Of a stretch of 64,000 bases of DNA, positions 7,928 to 17,400 are shown one piece after another. Each line of letters starts with the position of its first letter. Position 1 is the stretch's first letter. The notes under the pieces are model-generated. The model had not been told where the DNA came from. It saw nothing but the letters and a program-made list of their open reading frames with translations, and did not search any database. Source of the stretch: Clostridia bacterium (GTDB lineage: Bacteria; Bacillota; Clostridia; Christensenellales; UBA1242); the NCBI GenBank assembly GCA_017507215.1, contig JAFWBI010000005.1, positions 1 through 64,000 of the forward strand, read 5' to 3'. Made by a program: the position numbers and the translations under genes.

Positions 7928-9079
7928 GTCTTCATTGTTTTTGTGACCAGAAATTGTGCTGTAAATGTTTGTTGCATCAATGTCGATTTGAATGACCTGT
8001 TTTTGAGTATTTGAAAGTGATACATACTCTTTGTTTGTTGTGACAAGTGAAATTTTGCGTTTGTTATATGATTTTAAAAGTTCGACATTGTTTTTGTTTA
8101 TTGCAAGCACTTTCACTGCTGGTTTTGATTCAAGAGCAGTTTTGACAACTTGTTTTGTGATGTTTAAGAGTGGGTATAAAAGAAGTTTGTTCACTCGTGG
8201 AAGTCGATATCTTGGGGTTGCAACAGCCTGTTTCACGTCTTCAAGTGATGAAAGTTTGTCAGCCATTTCTTTGATGCGATATTCAATGCCTTCGGTGTAG
8301 TCATAACACTTTTCAAGGTCTTTTGCAGGTGTTTGTCTGATTTTTAAAAGTGCAAGAGTTTCAAAGGTTGATAAATGAGAATTGTTGAAAATCTCTTCAA
8401 GGTTTGCAAAGTTAGGGATATATTTTTCATAATCTGAACCATTGTTTATAAGTTCACGAATAGCGCTTGCAGAAAGAAATTCTTTGTTTGGAGTTTTGCT
8501 TTCAAATCCGTCATCGCATCTTTCAATGGCGATAGGAGTGATGTTTGCGTCAAGCTTTAAAATTGCAGTTAAATATTCGATTGCCAAAATGTTGTTTGGT
8601 TTGTTTAAAATTTCAATAACAGAGTCATCTTTAAGAGTGCTAGCAATAGAGCGTTTTAGGGCAGTGTTGAAGTTGATTCCATTTTGAATTTCATTTTTGA
8701 AAGCTGTTTGAAAACGCTCGGAGTTTTCTTGTTTTAGTTTCGCAATTTGTTTTAAGATTTCAAGGCTGGCTTTTTCAATTCCAAAAGCGATTTGTTTGAT
8801 GCCAAGAGCTTTGAAAATTTTGATTGCTCCGGTTGCAAAGTTTTCAGCATTTGAACAGGCAAAAACCGTAGGGAGTTCTAAAACCGTGTTTGCTCCAGCA
8901 GAAATGGCATGTTTTGCTCTTTCAAACTTGCTTGTTATTGCAGGAGTTCCACGTTGAACAAAGTTGCCACTCATCAAACAAACAATTTCAGCTCCAGTTG
9001 CTTTTTTTGCTTCGTTTATTATGTAGTTATGCCCATTATGGAATGGGTTAAATTCACAAATCACACCACAAAAATTCAT
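7901..9079 (-). CDS. tmcAL: tRNA-Met cytidine acetate ligase
   Basis: Makes N4-acetylcytidine at the wobble base of elongator tRNA-Met from acetate and ATP (formerly YlbM). The 392-residue length is typical. The nucleotidyltransferase-like start 'CGVICEFNPFHNGHNYI' carries the H-x-G-H motif, followed by 'MSGNFVQRGTPAITSKFERA' and 'GANTVLELP', all family signatures. It lies back to back with pta-ackA, which makes acetate metabolism and an acetate-using tRNA modification neighbours. The divergent region between them holds one good promoter in each direction. Confidence 0.95.
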   Translation of the reverse strand: MNFCGVICEFNPFHNGHNYIINEAKKATGAEIVCLMSGNFVQRGTPAITSKFERAKHAISAGANTVLELPTVFACSNAENFATGAIKIFKALGIKQIAFGIEKASLEILKQIAKLKQENSERFQTAFKNEIQNGINFNTALKRSIASTLKDDSVIEILNKPNNILAIEYLTAILKLDANITPIAIERCDDGFESKTPNKEFLSASAIRELINNGSDYEKYIPNFANLEEIFNNSHLSTFETLALLKIRQTPAKDLEKCYDYTEGIEYRIKEMADKLSSLEDVKQAVATPRYRLPRVNKLLLYPLLNITKQVVKTALESKPAVKVLAINKNNVELLKSYNKRKISLVTTNKEYVSLSNTQKQVIQIDIDATNIYSTISGHKNNEDKKIGTMFL

Positions 9080-9097
9080 AAATATATCTCCATTTAC

Positions 9098-9126
9098 TTG
9101 AAAATTTTGTCTTGTTATAATATAAT
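9098..9126 (+). promoter_or_regulatory. Promoter of pta-ackA
   Basis: TTGAAA (9098-9103), a 17-base spacer and TATAAT (9121-9126) give a start near 9133 and a leader of about 55 bases. Confidence 0.82.
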
Positions 9127-9130
9127 CTCT

Positions 9131-9158
9131 ATTATAAGCAAAATCGCTTGTTAATCAA
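9131..9158 (-). promoter_or_regulatory. Promoter of tmcAL
   Basis: On the minus strand, TTGATT (9153-9158) is followed after 16 bases by TATAAT (9131-9136). The two divergent -10 boxes are only a few bases apart, so polymerase binding to one should hinder the other. Confidence 0.75.
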
Positions 9159-9187
9159 TAAATTTTTTAAAATGGAGTAGAAATTTT

Positions 9188-10189
9188 ATGTCTAATGTTT
9201 TTGATAAGTTAATTGAAAAAGCAAAACATACAGAAAAAAGAATTGTTTTGACTGAAACTGAAGATGAAAGAGTTTTGACAGCTGCTGAAAAAGCTGCCGC
9301 TATGGACCTTTGCAAAGTGGTTCTTCTTGGAAGAGAAGCAGAACTTGCTTCAAAATTCTCAAAAGAAGCTCTTAAAAACATTGTGTTTGTTGACACAACT
9401 GAAGAAAATGACAAACAAAAAGAATATGCAAATCTTTTGTTTGAACTCAGAAAAGCAAAAGGTATGACTGAAGAAAAGGCAAATGAACAAGTTAAAAAAG
9501 ATAAACTTGTTTATGCAATGCTTATGCTTAAGTCTGAAGATGCTGATGGCGTTGTTTCTGGTGCTATCACTCACACAGCAGACGTGCTTCGTCCAGCTTT
9601 CCAAATTGTTAAAATGAAACCAGGTGTTAGCAAAGTTTCATCAGTGTTCATTATGGAATCTCCAAATGAAAACTATGGTGAAAATGGATTTATGATTTTT
9701 GCTGACTGTGGTGTTAACCCAAATCCAACAGATGAAGACCTTGCTGAAATCGCAGTGCTTTCATCTGAAACAGCAAAAACGATTTGCGGAATGAACCCAA
9801 AGGTTGCAATGCTTACATATTCAACAAAGTCTGGCGATGAAATGACAGATGAAAATGTTTGCAAAGTTAAAAGAGCAGTTGAAATCTTAAAAACAAAAGC
9901 ACCTGAACTTAAAGTTGATGGTGAACTTCAAGCAGATGCTGCAATCGTTCCATCTGTTGCAAAACTTAAAGCACCAGGTTCAGAAGTTGCAGGACACGCA
10001 AACACACTTATCTTCCCAGACCTTAACGCTGGAAACATTGGATATAAACTTGTTCAAAGACTTGCAGGTGTTCAAGCTGTTGGCCCAATTCTTCAAGGTT
10101 TAAACAAACCAGTTAACGACCTTTCTCGTGGAACATCAGCTGATGAAATCGTGCTTTGCATGGCAATCACAGCACTTCAAGCTCAATAA
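9188..10189 (+). CDS. pta: Phosphate acetyltransferase
   Basis: Converts acetyl-CoA and phosphate to acetyl phosphate, the first step of acetate formation. The 333 residues are the short single-domain form usual in Firmicutes. Signatures are 'DADGVVSGAITHTADVLRPAFQIVK' near residues 119-143, 'FADCGVNPNPTDEDLAEIA', and the C-terminal 'LIFPDLNAGNIGYKLVQRLAG' and 'NDLSRGTSADEIV' motifs that bind CoA. The ribosome site is TGGAG with 10-base spacing. It is the first gene of the pta-ackA operon and gives ATP by substrate-level phosphorylation together with AckA, suggesting a fermenting organism. Confidence 0.97.
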   Translation: MSNVFDKLIEKAKHTEKRIVLTETEDERVLTAAEKAAAMDLCKVVLLGREAELASKFSKEALKNIVFVDTTEENDKQKEYANLLFELRKAKGMTEEKANEQVKKDKLVYAMLMLKSEDADGVVSGAITHTADVLRPAFQIVKMKPGVSKVSSVFIMESPNENYGENGFMIFADCGVNPNPTDEDLAEIAVLSSETAKTICGMNPKVAMLTYSTKSGDEMTDENVCKVKRAVEILKTKAPELKVDGELQADAAIVPSVAKLKAPGSEVAGHANTLIFPDLNAGNIGYKLVQRLAGVQAVGPILQGLNKPVNDLSRGTSADEIVLCMAITALQAQ

Positions 10190-10228
10190 ATAAAAATTAA
10201 ATAAAAGGATAAAAGGAAAAAGAAAATT

Positions 10229-11431
10229 ATGAAAATTTTAGTTATCAATGCAGGAAGCTCATCACTTAAATATCAAGTTATTGATACTGCAGAAAATCAA
10301 GTTATCACAAAAGGTCTTTGTGAAAGAATTGGTATTGACGGACGTCATACAAACAAAACAAACGGTGGAAAGTTTGTTGAAGAAGTTGAAATGAAAAATC
10401 ACAGCGAAGCACTCAAAGTTGTTATTGATTGCTTAGTTTCAGACAAAGTTCCAGGCATTTCTTCTCTTGAAGATATTGAAGCTGTTGGACACAGAGTTCT
10501 TCATGCTGGCGAAGTTTATAACGATTCAGTTTTAATCACAGACGAAGTTATGGTTGAACTTGAAAAGCTCATTCCACTTGGACCACTTCATCAACCAGCA
10601 AACATCGCAGGTATCAGAGCTTGTGAAGAAATGATTCCAGGTGTTCCACAAGTTGCTGTTTTTGACACAACATTCCATTCAACCATGCCTGACTATGCTT
10701 ACAGATATGCTATTCCAAAAGAAGCATACACAAAATGGCAAATCAGAAAATATGGTTTCCACGGAACAAGCCACAAATATATCGCTGGCGAACTTGAAAA
10801 ACTTTGTGGAAAGAAAGGCAACTTCATCATCTGCCACATTGGTAATGGTGCAAGTCTTTCAGCTGTATCTAATGGCAAATGTATTGATACCACAATGGGT
10901 TACACACCACTTGAAGGTGTTATGATGGGTTCTAGGTCTGGTGACGTTGACCCTTCAATCTTAGAAAGAATCATGAACGAAACAGGCATGACAATTAAAG
11001 ATGCAATCAATTATCTTAACAAAAAGTCAGGTCTTGGTGGTGTTTCTTGCATTTCTGATGACATGAGAGATTTGGAAGAAATTGCTTTCTCTGATGAACA
11101 AAGCGAAAGAGCAGATGATTGCAGACTTGCTCTTAACATGCACGCATACAGAGTTAAAAAATATATCGGTGCTTTCTATGCTGCACTTGGAACAGTTGAT
11201 GCAATTGCATTCACTGCAGGTGTTGGTGAAGGTGGTTGTGAATATCGTCAATCAGTTCTTGAAGGACTTGAAGGTCTTGGAATTGTTGTTGATAAAGATA
11301 AAAACATCACAAACTTCAAACGTGGTGAAATGAACGTTATTTCAGCTGATGATTCAAAAGTTAAGATTTACGTTATCCCAACAGATGAAGAACAAATGAT
11401 TGCAAAAGATACTGAAAGACTCACAAAATAA
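10229..11431 (+). CDS. ackA: Acetate kinase
   Basis: Transfers phosphate from acetyl phosphate to ADP, yielding acetate and ATP. The 400-residue length is typical of the family. Signatures are the N-terminal 'VINAGSSSLKYQVID', 'GHRVLHAGEVY', 'VFDTTFHSTMPDYAY' (with the catalytic Asp), 'RKYGFHGTSHKYI' and 'CHIGNGASLSAVSNGKCIDTTMG'. It follows pta by 39 bases. In many Clostridia a DUF177 (YceD) gene sits between ackA and rpmF; here there is instead a new promoter and leader. No terminator is seen after the stop codon. Confidence 0.97.
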   Translation: MKILVINAGSSSLKYQVIDTAENQVITKGLCERIGIDGRHTNKTNGGKFVEEVEMKNHSEALKVVIDCLVSDKVPGISSLEDIEAVGHRVLHAGEVYNDSVLITDEVMVELEKLIPLGPLHQPANIAGIRACEEMIPGVPQVAVFDTTFHSTMPDYAYRYAIPKEAYTKWQIRKYGFHGTSHKYIAGELEKLCGKKGNFIICHIGNGASLSAVSNGKCIDTTMGYTPLEGVMMGSRSGDVDPSILERIMNETGMTIKDAINYLNKKSGLGGVSCISDDMRDLEEIAFSDEQSERADDCRLALNMHAYRVKKYIGAFYAALGTVDAIAFTAGVGEGGCEYRQSVLEGLEGLGIVVDKDKNITNFKRGEMNVISADDSKVKIYVIPTDEEQMIAKDTERLTK

Positions 11432-11464
11432 TTAATTTGTTGAATTTAATTTATAAAAATATAA

Positions 11465-11493
11465 TTGACAAACTTGCAAACATGGTGTATTAT
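11465..11493 (+). promoter_or_regulatory. Promoter of rpmF
   Basis: TTGACA (11465-11470), a 17-base spacer and TATTAT (11488-11493) lie in the ackA-rpmF gap and give a leader of about 90 bases. Confidence 0.8.
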
Positions 11494-11499
11494 TAGTAT

Positions 11500-11590
11500 G
11501 CTTTTGAAATAAAGTGCAAAATAGTGCGCTTTAAAAGGTAGAATTTAAAACCTGCATGAGTCGGGTTTAAGAGAATAGGAGGGTTCAATA
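11500..11590 (+). promoter_or_regulatory. Structured 5' leader of rpmF
   Basis: About 90 transcribed bases before rpmF can form two small hairpins: AAAGTGC (11511-11517) with GCGCTTT (11526-11532), and AAACC (11548-11552) with GGTTT (11564-11568). The AACC arm could alternatively pair with the GGTT that follows the GGAGG ribosome site. A role in autogenous control is an inference; I do not recognise a named leader family. Confidence 0.35.
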
Positions 11591-11782
11591 ATGGCAGTTC
11601 CAAAGAGAAAAGTGTCTAAAGCTAAAGGTAGAAGCAGAATCGCTAACTGGAAAGCTTCAGCTCCAACACTTGTTGAATGTCCACAATGTCACGAATATAA
11701 AAGAGCTCACGCTGTTTGTGAGGCTTGTGGTTACTATGACGGCGAAAAGAAAATCGCTGTTAAAGCTGATGAAAACAAATAA
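11591..11782 (+). CDS. rpmF: Ribosomal protein L32
   Basis: A 63-residue large-subunit protein. The N-terminus 'AVPKRKVSKAKGRSRIANWK' is characteristic of L32. The zinc ribbon is of the four-cysteine type (CPQC at about 35-38 and CEAC at about 48-51), so this is the zinc-bound form rather than the Cys-free paralogue some Firmicutes carry. The ribosome site AGGAGGG is strong. It is transcribed alone, from its own promoter to a terminator at 11795. Confidence 0.95.
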   Translation: MAVPKRKVSKAKGRSRIANWKASAPTLVECPQCHEYKRAHAVCEACGYYDGEKKIAVKADENK

Positions 11783-11794
11783 TTAAAAAAAATT

Positions 11795-11823
11795 AAGACG
11801 CACCAAATGGTGTGTCTTTTTTT
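11795..11823 (+). terminator. Rho-independent terminator of rpmF
   Basis: A 10-bp stem AAGACGCACC/GGTGTGTCTT (one G-T pair) with loop AAAT is followed by T residues. Confidence 0.9.
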
Positions 11824-11830
11824 GTGCGTA

Positions 11831-11859
11831 TTGACATTGTTAAAGATTTATGTTATAAT
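11831..11859 (+). promoter_or_regulatory. Consensus promoter of the gene at 11887
   Basis: TTGACA (11831-11836), a 17-base spacer and TATAAT (11854-11859) form a perfect sigma-A consensus, predicting strong constitutive expression of the methyltransferase-fold gene. Confidence 0.88.
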
Positions 11860-11886
11860 AACCATGTTGTCAAGGAGGGAGTGATT

Positions 11887-12588
11887 ATGACAATTGATGA
11901 ATTATATGAAAGTGCATTTGCTTATTTAGAGCTTAATCCAGAAAGATTCACAGACCAAGAAAAAATGAAATTTATGCAAGGTCTTCAGGAGTGGATTTCT
12001 GGAAAGTCTGAAACGATTGATGATGAAGTTTATGACTTTTTGATTGCTGCAAAGCTTTCTGATGAAAAATCAAGAGAAGAACAATTTGCAAGCTATTTAA
12101 ACGGAAAGTATGGTCATTTAGCATTTAGACGTGTTATGGATGTTGGTGCTGGAAGAATGTGTAAACTTTCAACACTTCTTGCTAAAAATGGTGCAAGAAT
12201 GTATGCAATCGACCCAAATATTAGACTTTCAGAAGAAGAAGCTTATGAACGTGGAATTGCTCAAATTTCAACAGGTCATTTTGTTTGCGACTGGGCTCTT
12301 GAACGTGGAAGAAAAGGAACAAATGTTAGACCAATGGACATCTTGGTTGGTTTAGAACCTTGTGATGCAACTGAACACATCATTCGTCAAGGATTGAAAT
12401 ATGATAAACCTTTTGATGTGGTTCTTTGTGCTGCTCCACACGATTCAATCGACGGAAGAACATTTAGAACATATGAAGAATGGTATGAATATTTGCTTAG
12501 CATTTCTGCTGAAGTTGATATTAAAAAAGTTGGAAGTTCATACATCGCATCAAACGACCCACAATTATTTCAAGAACTTGAAAGATAG
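11887..12588 (+). CDS. Methyltransferase-fold protein of unknown substrate
   Basis: A 233-residue cytosolic protein started at the ATG at 11887, after the strong ribosome site AAGGAGGGAG; the longer frame begins in the rpmF terminator. A Rossmann SAM-binding motif I is visible as 'VMDVGAGRMCKLSTLLAKNG' near residues 84-103, followed by an acidic strand end 'MYAIDPNIR', as in class I methyltransferases. The N-terminal 75 residues are helical. The catalytic motif IV is not obvious, so the substrate and even the activity are unknown. A perfect consensus promoter and its own terminator suggest high, independent expression. Confidence 0.75.
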   Translation: MTIDELYESAFAYLELNPERFTDQEKMKFMQGLQEWISGKSETIDDEVYDFLIAAKLSDEKSREEQFASYLNGKYGHLAFRRVMDVGAGRMCKLSTLLAKNGARMYAIDPNIRLSEEEAYERGIAQISTGHFVCDWALERGRKGTNVRPMDILVGLEPCDATEHIIRQGLKYDKPFDVVLCAAPHDSIDGRTFRTYEEWYEYLLSISAEVDIKKVGSSYIASNDPQLFQELER

Positions 12589-12594
12589 TTAATT

Positions 12595-12624
12595 AAAAAA
12601 TCTGCTTTATGGCAGATTTTTTTT
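12595..12624 (+). terminator. Rho-independent terminator
   Basis: Stem AAAAAATCTGC/GCAGATTTTTT with a 6-base loop and a T run, a few bases after the stop codon of the methyltransferase-fold gene. Confidence 0.88.
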
Positions 12625-12678
12625 GTGCACAAAAATTCGGTTATAAATGCCTTTTTTATTGGAAATATCGTAATTTAT

Positions 12679-12707
12679 TTGAAATTGACAAGCAAATCAT
12701 ATATAAT
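12679..12707 (+). promoter_or_regulatory. Promoter of plsX-rnc-smc
   Basis: TTGAAA (12679-12684), a 17-base spacer and TATAAT (12702-12707). A TTGACA at 12685-12690 lies too close to the -10 box to be its partner. No FapR-type operator was recognised around it. Confidence 0.75.
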
Positions 12708-12737
12708 GGTACTGTATATTATTAGGAGAATTTTTTT

Positions 12738-13754
12738 ATGAAAGTTGTTATTGACGCATTTGGCGCTGATATGCCTGAAGAAATCGTTAAAGGGGCTATC
12801 ACTGCCGTAAATTTAATTGATGAAGTTGAAATTATACTTACTGGTGACAAAGATAAAATTCAAAAAGTTTTTGATGAAATTGGATACACTGGTGACAAAA
12901 TTGAAGTTGTTCACGCTCCAGATGTGATTTCTTGTGATGAGTCTCCAACAATGGCAATCAGAAGAAAGAAAGACAGCTCACTTGTTGCTGCTCTTGATAT
13001 CTTGAAAAATAGAGAAGACGTTATTGGTATGATTAGTGCAGGAAGCACTGGTGCAGTTCTTGCAGGTGGCTTGTTTGTTATTGGAAGAATGGAAGGGGTT
13101 AAGCGTCCAGCACTCGCTCCATTTTTGCCAACTGTGAACAATGGCAAAACCCTTCTTATTGACTGTGGTGCAAATGTTGACTGCAAACCAGAATATTTAA
13201 GGCAATTTGCAATCATGGGTTCAATTTATTCAAAGGCAATGCTTGGAATCAAAAAACCACGTGTTGGCTTGATTTCAAATGGTGTTGAAGACCACAAAGG
13301 AAATGAGCAAATTCATCAAACATTTGAGCTTTTGAAAAATGAAAAAGAAATTAACTTTGTTGGAAATATGGAAGCTCGTGAAATGTTCTCTGGTGACTAT
13401 GACGTTCTTGTTTGTGATGGATTCACAGGAAACGTTGCAATGAAGGCTGCCGAAGGCACACTCAACACATTCACATCAGTTTTGAAATCTGAAGTTAAGT
13501 CAGCAGGTCTTGGTGCAAAAATTGGTGCACTTTTGATGAAAAAAGTGTTTAAAAAATTGAAAAAGAGACTCAACTATACCGAAGTTGGGGGTTCACCATT
13601 CTTGGGTATCGATAAAATTTTGGTTAAGTCACACGGTTCAAGCAAAGCAAAAACAATTTATTCTTGCGTTTTGCAAGTTATTGATATTCACAAATCAAAG
13701 TATATTGAGAAGATGAGAGAAGGTATCAAAAATTCAAACTTAGCAGGTGAATAA
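12738..13754 (+). CDS. plsX: Phosphate acyltransferase
   Basis: Makes acyl phosphate from acyl-ACP, the acyl donor for PlsY in phospholipid synthesis; a peripheral membrane enzyme. The 338-residue protein has the family start 'VVIDAFGADMPEEIVKGA' and the motifs 'ISAGSTGAVLAGGLFVIGR', 'RPALAPFLPT', 'LIDCGANVDCKPEYLRQFA' and 'VCDGFTGNVAMKAAEG'. The usual downstream acpP gene (acyl carrier protein) and fab genes are missing; rnc follows after a single base. The ribosome site is AGGAG. Confidence 0.96.
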   Translation: MKVVIDAFGADMPEEIVKGAITAVNLIDEVEIILTGDKDKIQKVFDEIGYTGDKIEVVHAPDVISCDESPTMAIRRKKDSSLVAALDILKNREDVIGMISAGSTGAVLAGGLFVIGRMEGVKRPALAPFLPTVNNGKTLLIDCGANVDCKPEYLRQFAIMGSIYSKAMLGIKKPRVGLISNGVEDHKGNEQIHQTFELLKNEKEINFVGNMEAREMFSGDYDVLVCDGFTGNVAMKAAEGTLNTFTSVLKSEVKSAGLGAKIGALLMKKVFKKLKKRLNYTEVGGSPFLGIDKILVKSHGSSKAKTIYSCVLQVIDIHKSKYIEKMREGIKNSNLAGE

Positions 13755-13755
13755 T

Positions 13756-14430
13756 ATGAAAGAACTTGTGAATTTATCAGAAGTTGAGAAAATAATTGGT
13801 TATAAATTCAAAACTAGGAAGATTCTTCAAACAGCGCTCACTCATTCAAGCTATTCAAACGAGCACAGGGTTGAATCAAATGAAAGGCTTGAGTTTTTGG
13901 GTGATGCAGTGATTGAATTTATCATCACTGAAAAGCTTTATAAAGAGTTTAAAGGCAAAGAAGGTGACCTTTCAAAAGTTAGGGCACTTGTCGTTAGTGA
14001 AAAGCCACTTTCAGAAGCGATTGACAAGCTTGGTCTTGACAAATATTTAATCAAGGGTGTTGGCGAAAGCAGAAACACAACGCAGTCAAAGGCAATCAAA
14101 TGTGATATGTTTGAAGCTGTTTGTGGTGCGATATACCTTGATGGTGGAATTGACGAAGTTAAAAAGTTTTTCACTCTTGCAGTTGGAGATATAATCGAAA
14201 ATCTCAGGGTTAATGGCTATGTTGATGACCCTAAAACAAAACTTCAAGAAATGCTTAAACAAGCAAAAATTGTTTATAGCACAACCAAATCTGGTGCAGA
14301 CCATATGCCGGTTTATAAAACATCGGTTTTCATCAATGACGTGAAAATGGGCACTGGCACCGGTTCAAACAAACGTTCGGCAGAAGAAAACGCTGCGAGC
14401 ATGGCAATTAATAATTTAAAAAAAGTATAG
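13756..14430 (+). CDS. rnc: Ribonuclease III
   Basis: A double-strand-specific endoribonuclease for rRNA and mRNA processing. It has 224 residues from the ATG at 13756, which sits 5 bases after AGGTGA; the GTG at 13747 lies inside that ribosome site. The catalytic signature 'NERLEFLGDAVIEFIITEKLY' is near residues 40-60, with the second acidic pair in 'CDMFEAVCGAIYLDGG'. A C-terminal double-stranded RNA-binding domain starts near 155. It is coupled to plsX (1-base gap) and smc (9-base gap), the classic Firmicutes arrangement. Confidence 0.96.
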   Translation: MKELVNLSEVEKIIGYKFKTRKILQTALTHSSYSNEHRVESNERLEFLGDAVIEFIITEKLYKEFKGKEGDLSKVRALVVSEKPLSEAIDKLGLDKYLIKGVGESRNTTQSKAIKCDMFEAVCGAIYLDGGIDEVKKFFTLAVGDIIENLRVNGYVDDPKTKLQEMLKQAKIVYSTTKSGADHMPVYKTSVFINDVKMGTGTGSNKRSAEENAASMAINNLKKV

Positions 14431-14439
14431 GATACACAT

Positions 14440-17400
14440 ATGAATTTCGAAAAAATAGACATCTATGGTTTTAAGTCGTTTGCTGATAAAGTAGAAATTA
14501 AATTTGAGTCGGGAATCACTGCAATTGTTGGTCCAAACGGTTGTGGAAAGAGTAACGTTGCAGACTCAATTCGTTTTGTTATGGGTGAATCTAGTGCAAA
14601 ATCAATGCGTGGTTCGTCAATGCAAGACGTTATTTTCAACGGAACTGAAAAAAGAAAAGCACAGTCATACTGTGAAGTTTCGTTATTTTTTAATAACAAA
14701 AACAGAATGTTTTCAAGCTATGATGTTGATGAAATCATTTTAACCAGAAAGCTTTACAAAAGCGGCGAAAGTGAATATTTAATCAACAAAAACACATGCA
14801 GAAGAAAAGATATTGTTGATGCACTTCGTGAAATTGGTCTTGGAAAAGAAAGTTATTCTGTTATCGGTCAAGGTAAGATTGACAGCATTCTTTCTGCAAA
14901 ACCAGAAGACAGGCGTAATGTTTTTGAAGAAACTGCTGGAATTTCGAAATTTAAAGAAGATAAAAACCAATCTGAAAACAAACTTGGTCGTGTTAATGAA
15001 AACTTAACCCGTATCAATGACATTATTTCAGAACTTGAAAGGCAACTTGGGCCACTCAAAACTCAAGCTGAAAATGCAAGAATTTTCTTAGACCTTTCAA
15101 ACAGACTTAAAGAACTTGAAATCAACATTTATGTTTATCAATATGACCATTCAAGCATTGAAAAGCAAAAGATTTACGACGTTATTGCTGCAATCAATGA
15201 AGAACTTGCGCTTAAACAAACTGAGCTCGAACAGGCTATGAATGAATATGACTTCATGCAAGACAGAATTGCAGAACTTGATGACACAATCAACAATCTT
15301 CGTGATGAACTTTTGAACTTGACAGTTGCACTTGAAAAGCAAAATGGTGAAATCAAACTTTATAACGAAAAGATTTCGATTATGAAAGAGCAAAATGAAA
15401 AATTGCTTTCTCAAATTGAAAATGGAAAATATATTGCAGAAAAGAATGCTGAAGAAACTGAAAAATTTGAAGCTCAAAAAGCAGAGCTTGAAGAAACAAT
15501 CAAATTAAGCGAACATGAGCTTAAAGTTGCTGAATCAAACTATCAGTCAACAATTGAAAAACTTAGCATTGGAGAGAGCGATGCTGAAAGTTTAGATTCA
15601 GAGTTTTATTCAACTTTAGAGCAGTCTGGTGACATCAAGTCACTTGTTTTGAAATATCAAACAGAACTTGAATCGCTCAGGACACGTCAGAGCGAACTCA
15701 ACAGCGAAAAAGATGAGCTTGAATCTTTTGAGAGAGAATTAGACTCAAAAATTTCAGCAGCTGAAGAAGAAATTGAAAAGCAAGAAGAAAAACAAGAGTC
15801 TAAGCAAGAAGAAAAGCAAGAAATTGCAAGGCAAATCAATGAGCTTAATGAAGAATACAGCGAAATTGCAGAGCTTATTGATGAAAAGAAGGTTGAGTAT
15901 CACTCAGGGCTTAGTAAGTTCAATGTGCTTTCAGAAATGAAAGAATATAATGAAGGTTTCGCAATTTCAGTTAAAAGGCTTTTAGAACAAGCTCAAGACG
16001 GAACCAGCATTGGTGGAAAGGTTATTGGTGCTGTTGCTTCGCTTATGAAAGTTCCTTCAAAATATGAAGTTGCAATGGAAATGGCACTTGGCGCAAGTGT
16101 TCAAAACATTGTCACAAAAAATGAAGAAGACGCAAAAGATTTGATTCAATATTTAAAAACCAACAAGTTCGGAAGAGTAACATTCCTTCCAATCACATCA
16201 GTTAAAGAAAGAAATGTTTCTTCGCTTGTCGCTTCAAAACTTAATATGCGTGGCGTTTGTGGCATTGCAAGTGAACTTATTGAATTTGACCAAAAATATG
16301 CAAGAGTGTTTAACAGTTTGCTTGGTTCAACAGTCATTGTTGACACCACAGACAACGCTCTCGAATTTTCAAGAGCAACAAACTATTCAAGCAAAGTTGT
16401 AACCTTAGAAGGTGACGTTTTCAGCCCACAAGGTTCAATGACTGGTGGAAGCAGAAAAGATAACGGAACAGGGCTTCTCAGTCGTGACCGTGAAATCGAC
16501 GAGCTAAAAGTTAAGCTTGAAAATTTAAAAAATGAAATTGATGAGTTCACTTCAAAGCAAGAAGAACTCAGAAACAAAGGAACAGAGCTTTCAGACAAGC
16601 TTTCAAACATTGTTGATGAGATTCACTTGATTGAAGCAAATAAGCAAAAACAAGAAGCAATCATTGATAGCTTAGAATCACAAAAAGATGACATTGGAGA
16701 AGAACTTTCAGACCATGAAATCACATTCACTGCCATTTTAGACAAGATTGATTTTGTTGAAAGAGAACTTGCAAAAATCACAGAAGAACAACAAAATGTT
16801 GACTCGAAAAAATCAAGAGCAAGTGAAAACAAAAAACAAGCAAGTGACACATTCTCAAAACTCAGAGCCGAAAGAGATGAGCTTTTCCAAAAACTTGGAG
16901 AACTTCGAATTAAGCTTGAAACAGAAAAGAATAACTTGAAAACTGTTGAATCTGAGCTTGAAAGACTTGTGATTTCAACTGCTCAAAATGAATATCAAAC
17001 AAAAGAAACCATGCTTGAAGTTCAAAAGAACAATCAAATGATTTCTGAGTATGAACAAAATGTTCAAGACATTATGGCAACAAGTGCATTTTCAGCGAGT
17101 GCGAAAAAGGTTGAACTTGTTCGTGAAAAGATTGCAGTTGTTGTGGAAGACAAGAAAAAATGTCAAGCAAAAATGAATGAAGCCGATGCAAACAAGATGC
17201 TTTTAACCGGTGAAATTCAACGTGCAAGTGACAAAAAAGCAAAAGAAGAAAATCATATCGTTAAAATTGATACTGAACTTGAAAACTTGCAAAATAGGGT
17301 TTGGGAACAATATCAAATGACATATGCCGATGCAAAAGCTCAAATCACACCAGACTTTGATATGAAGGCTGGAAGTGAAGAAGCTGGCGAAATTAAACGC

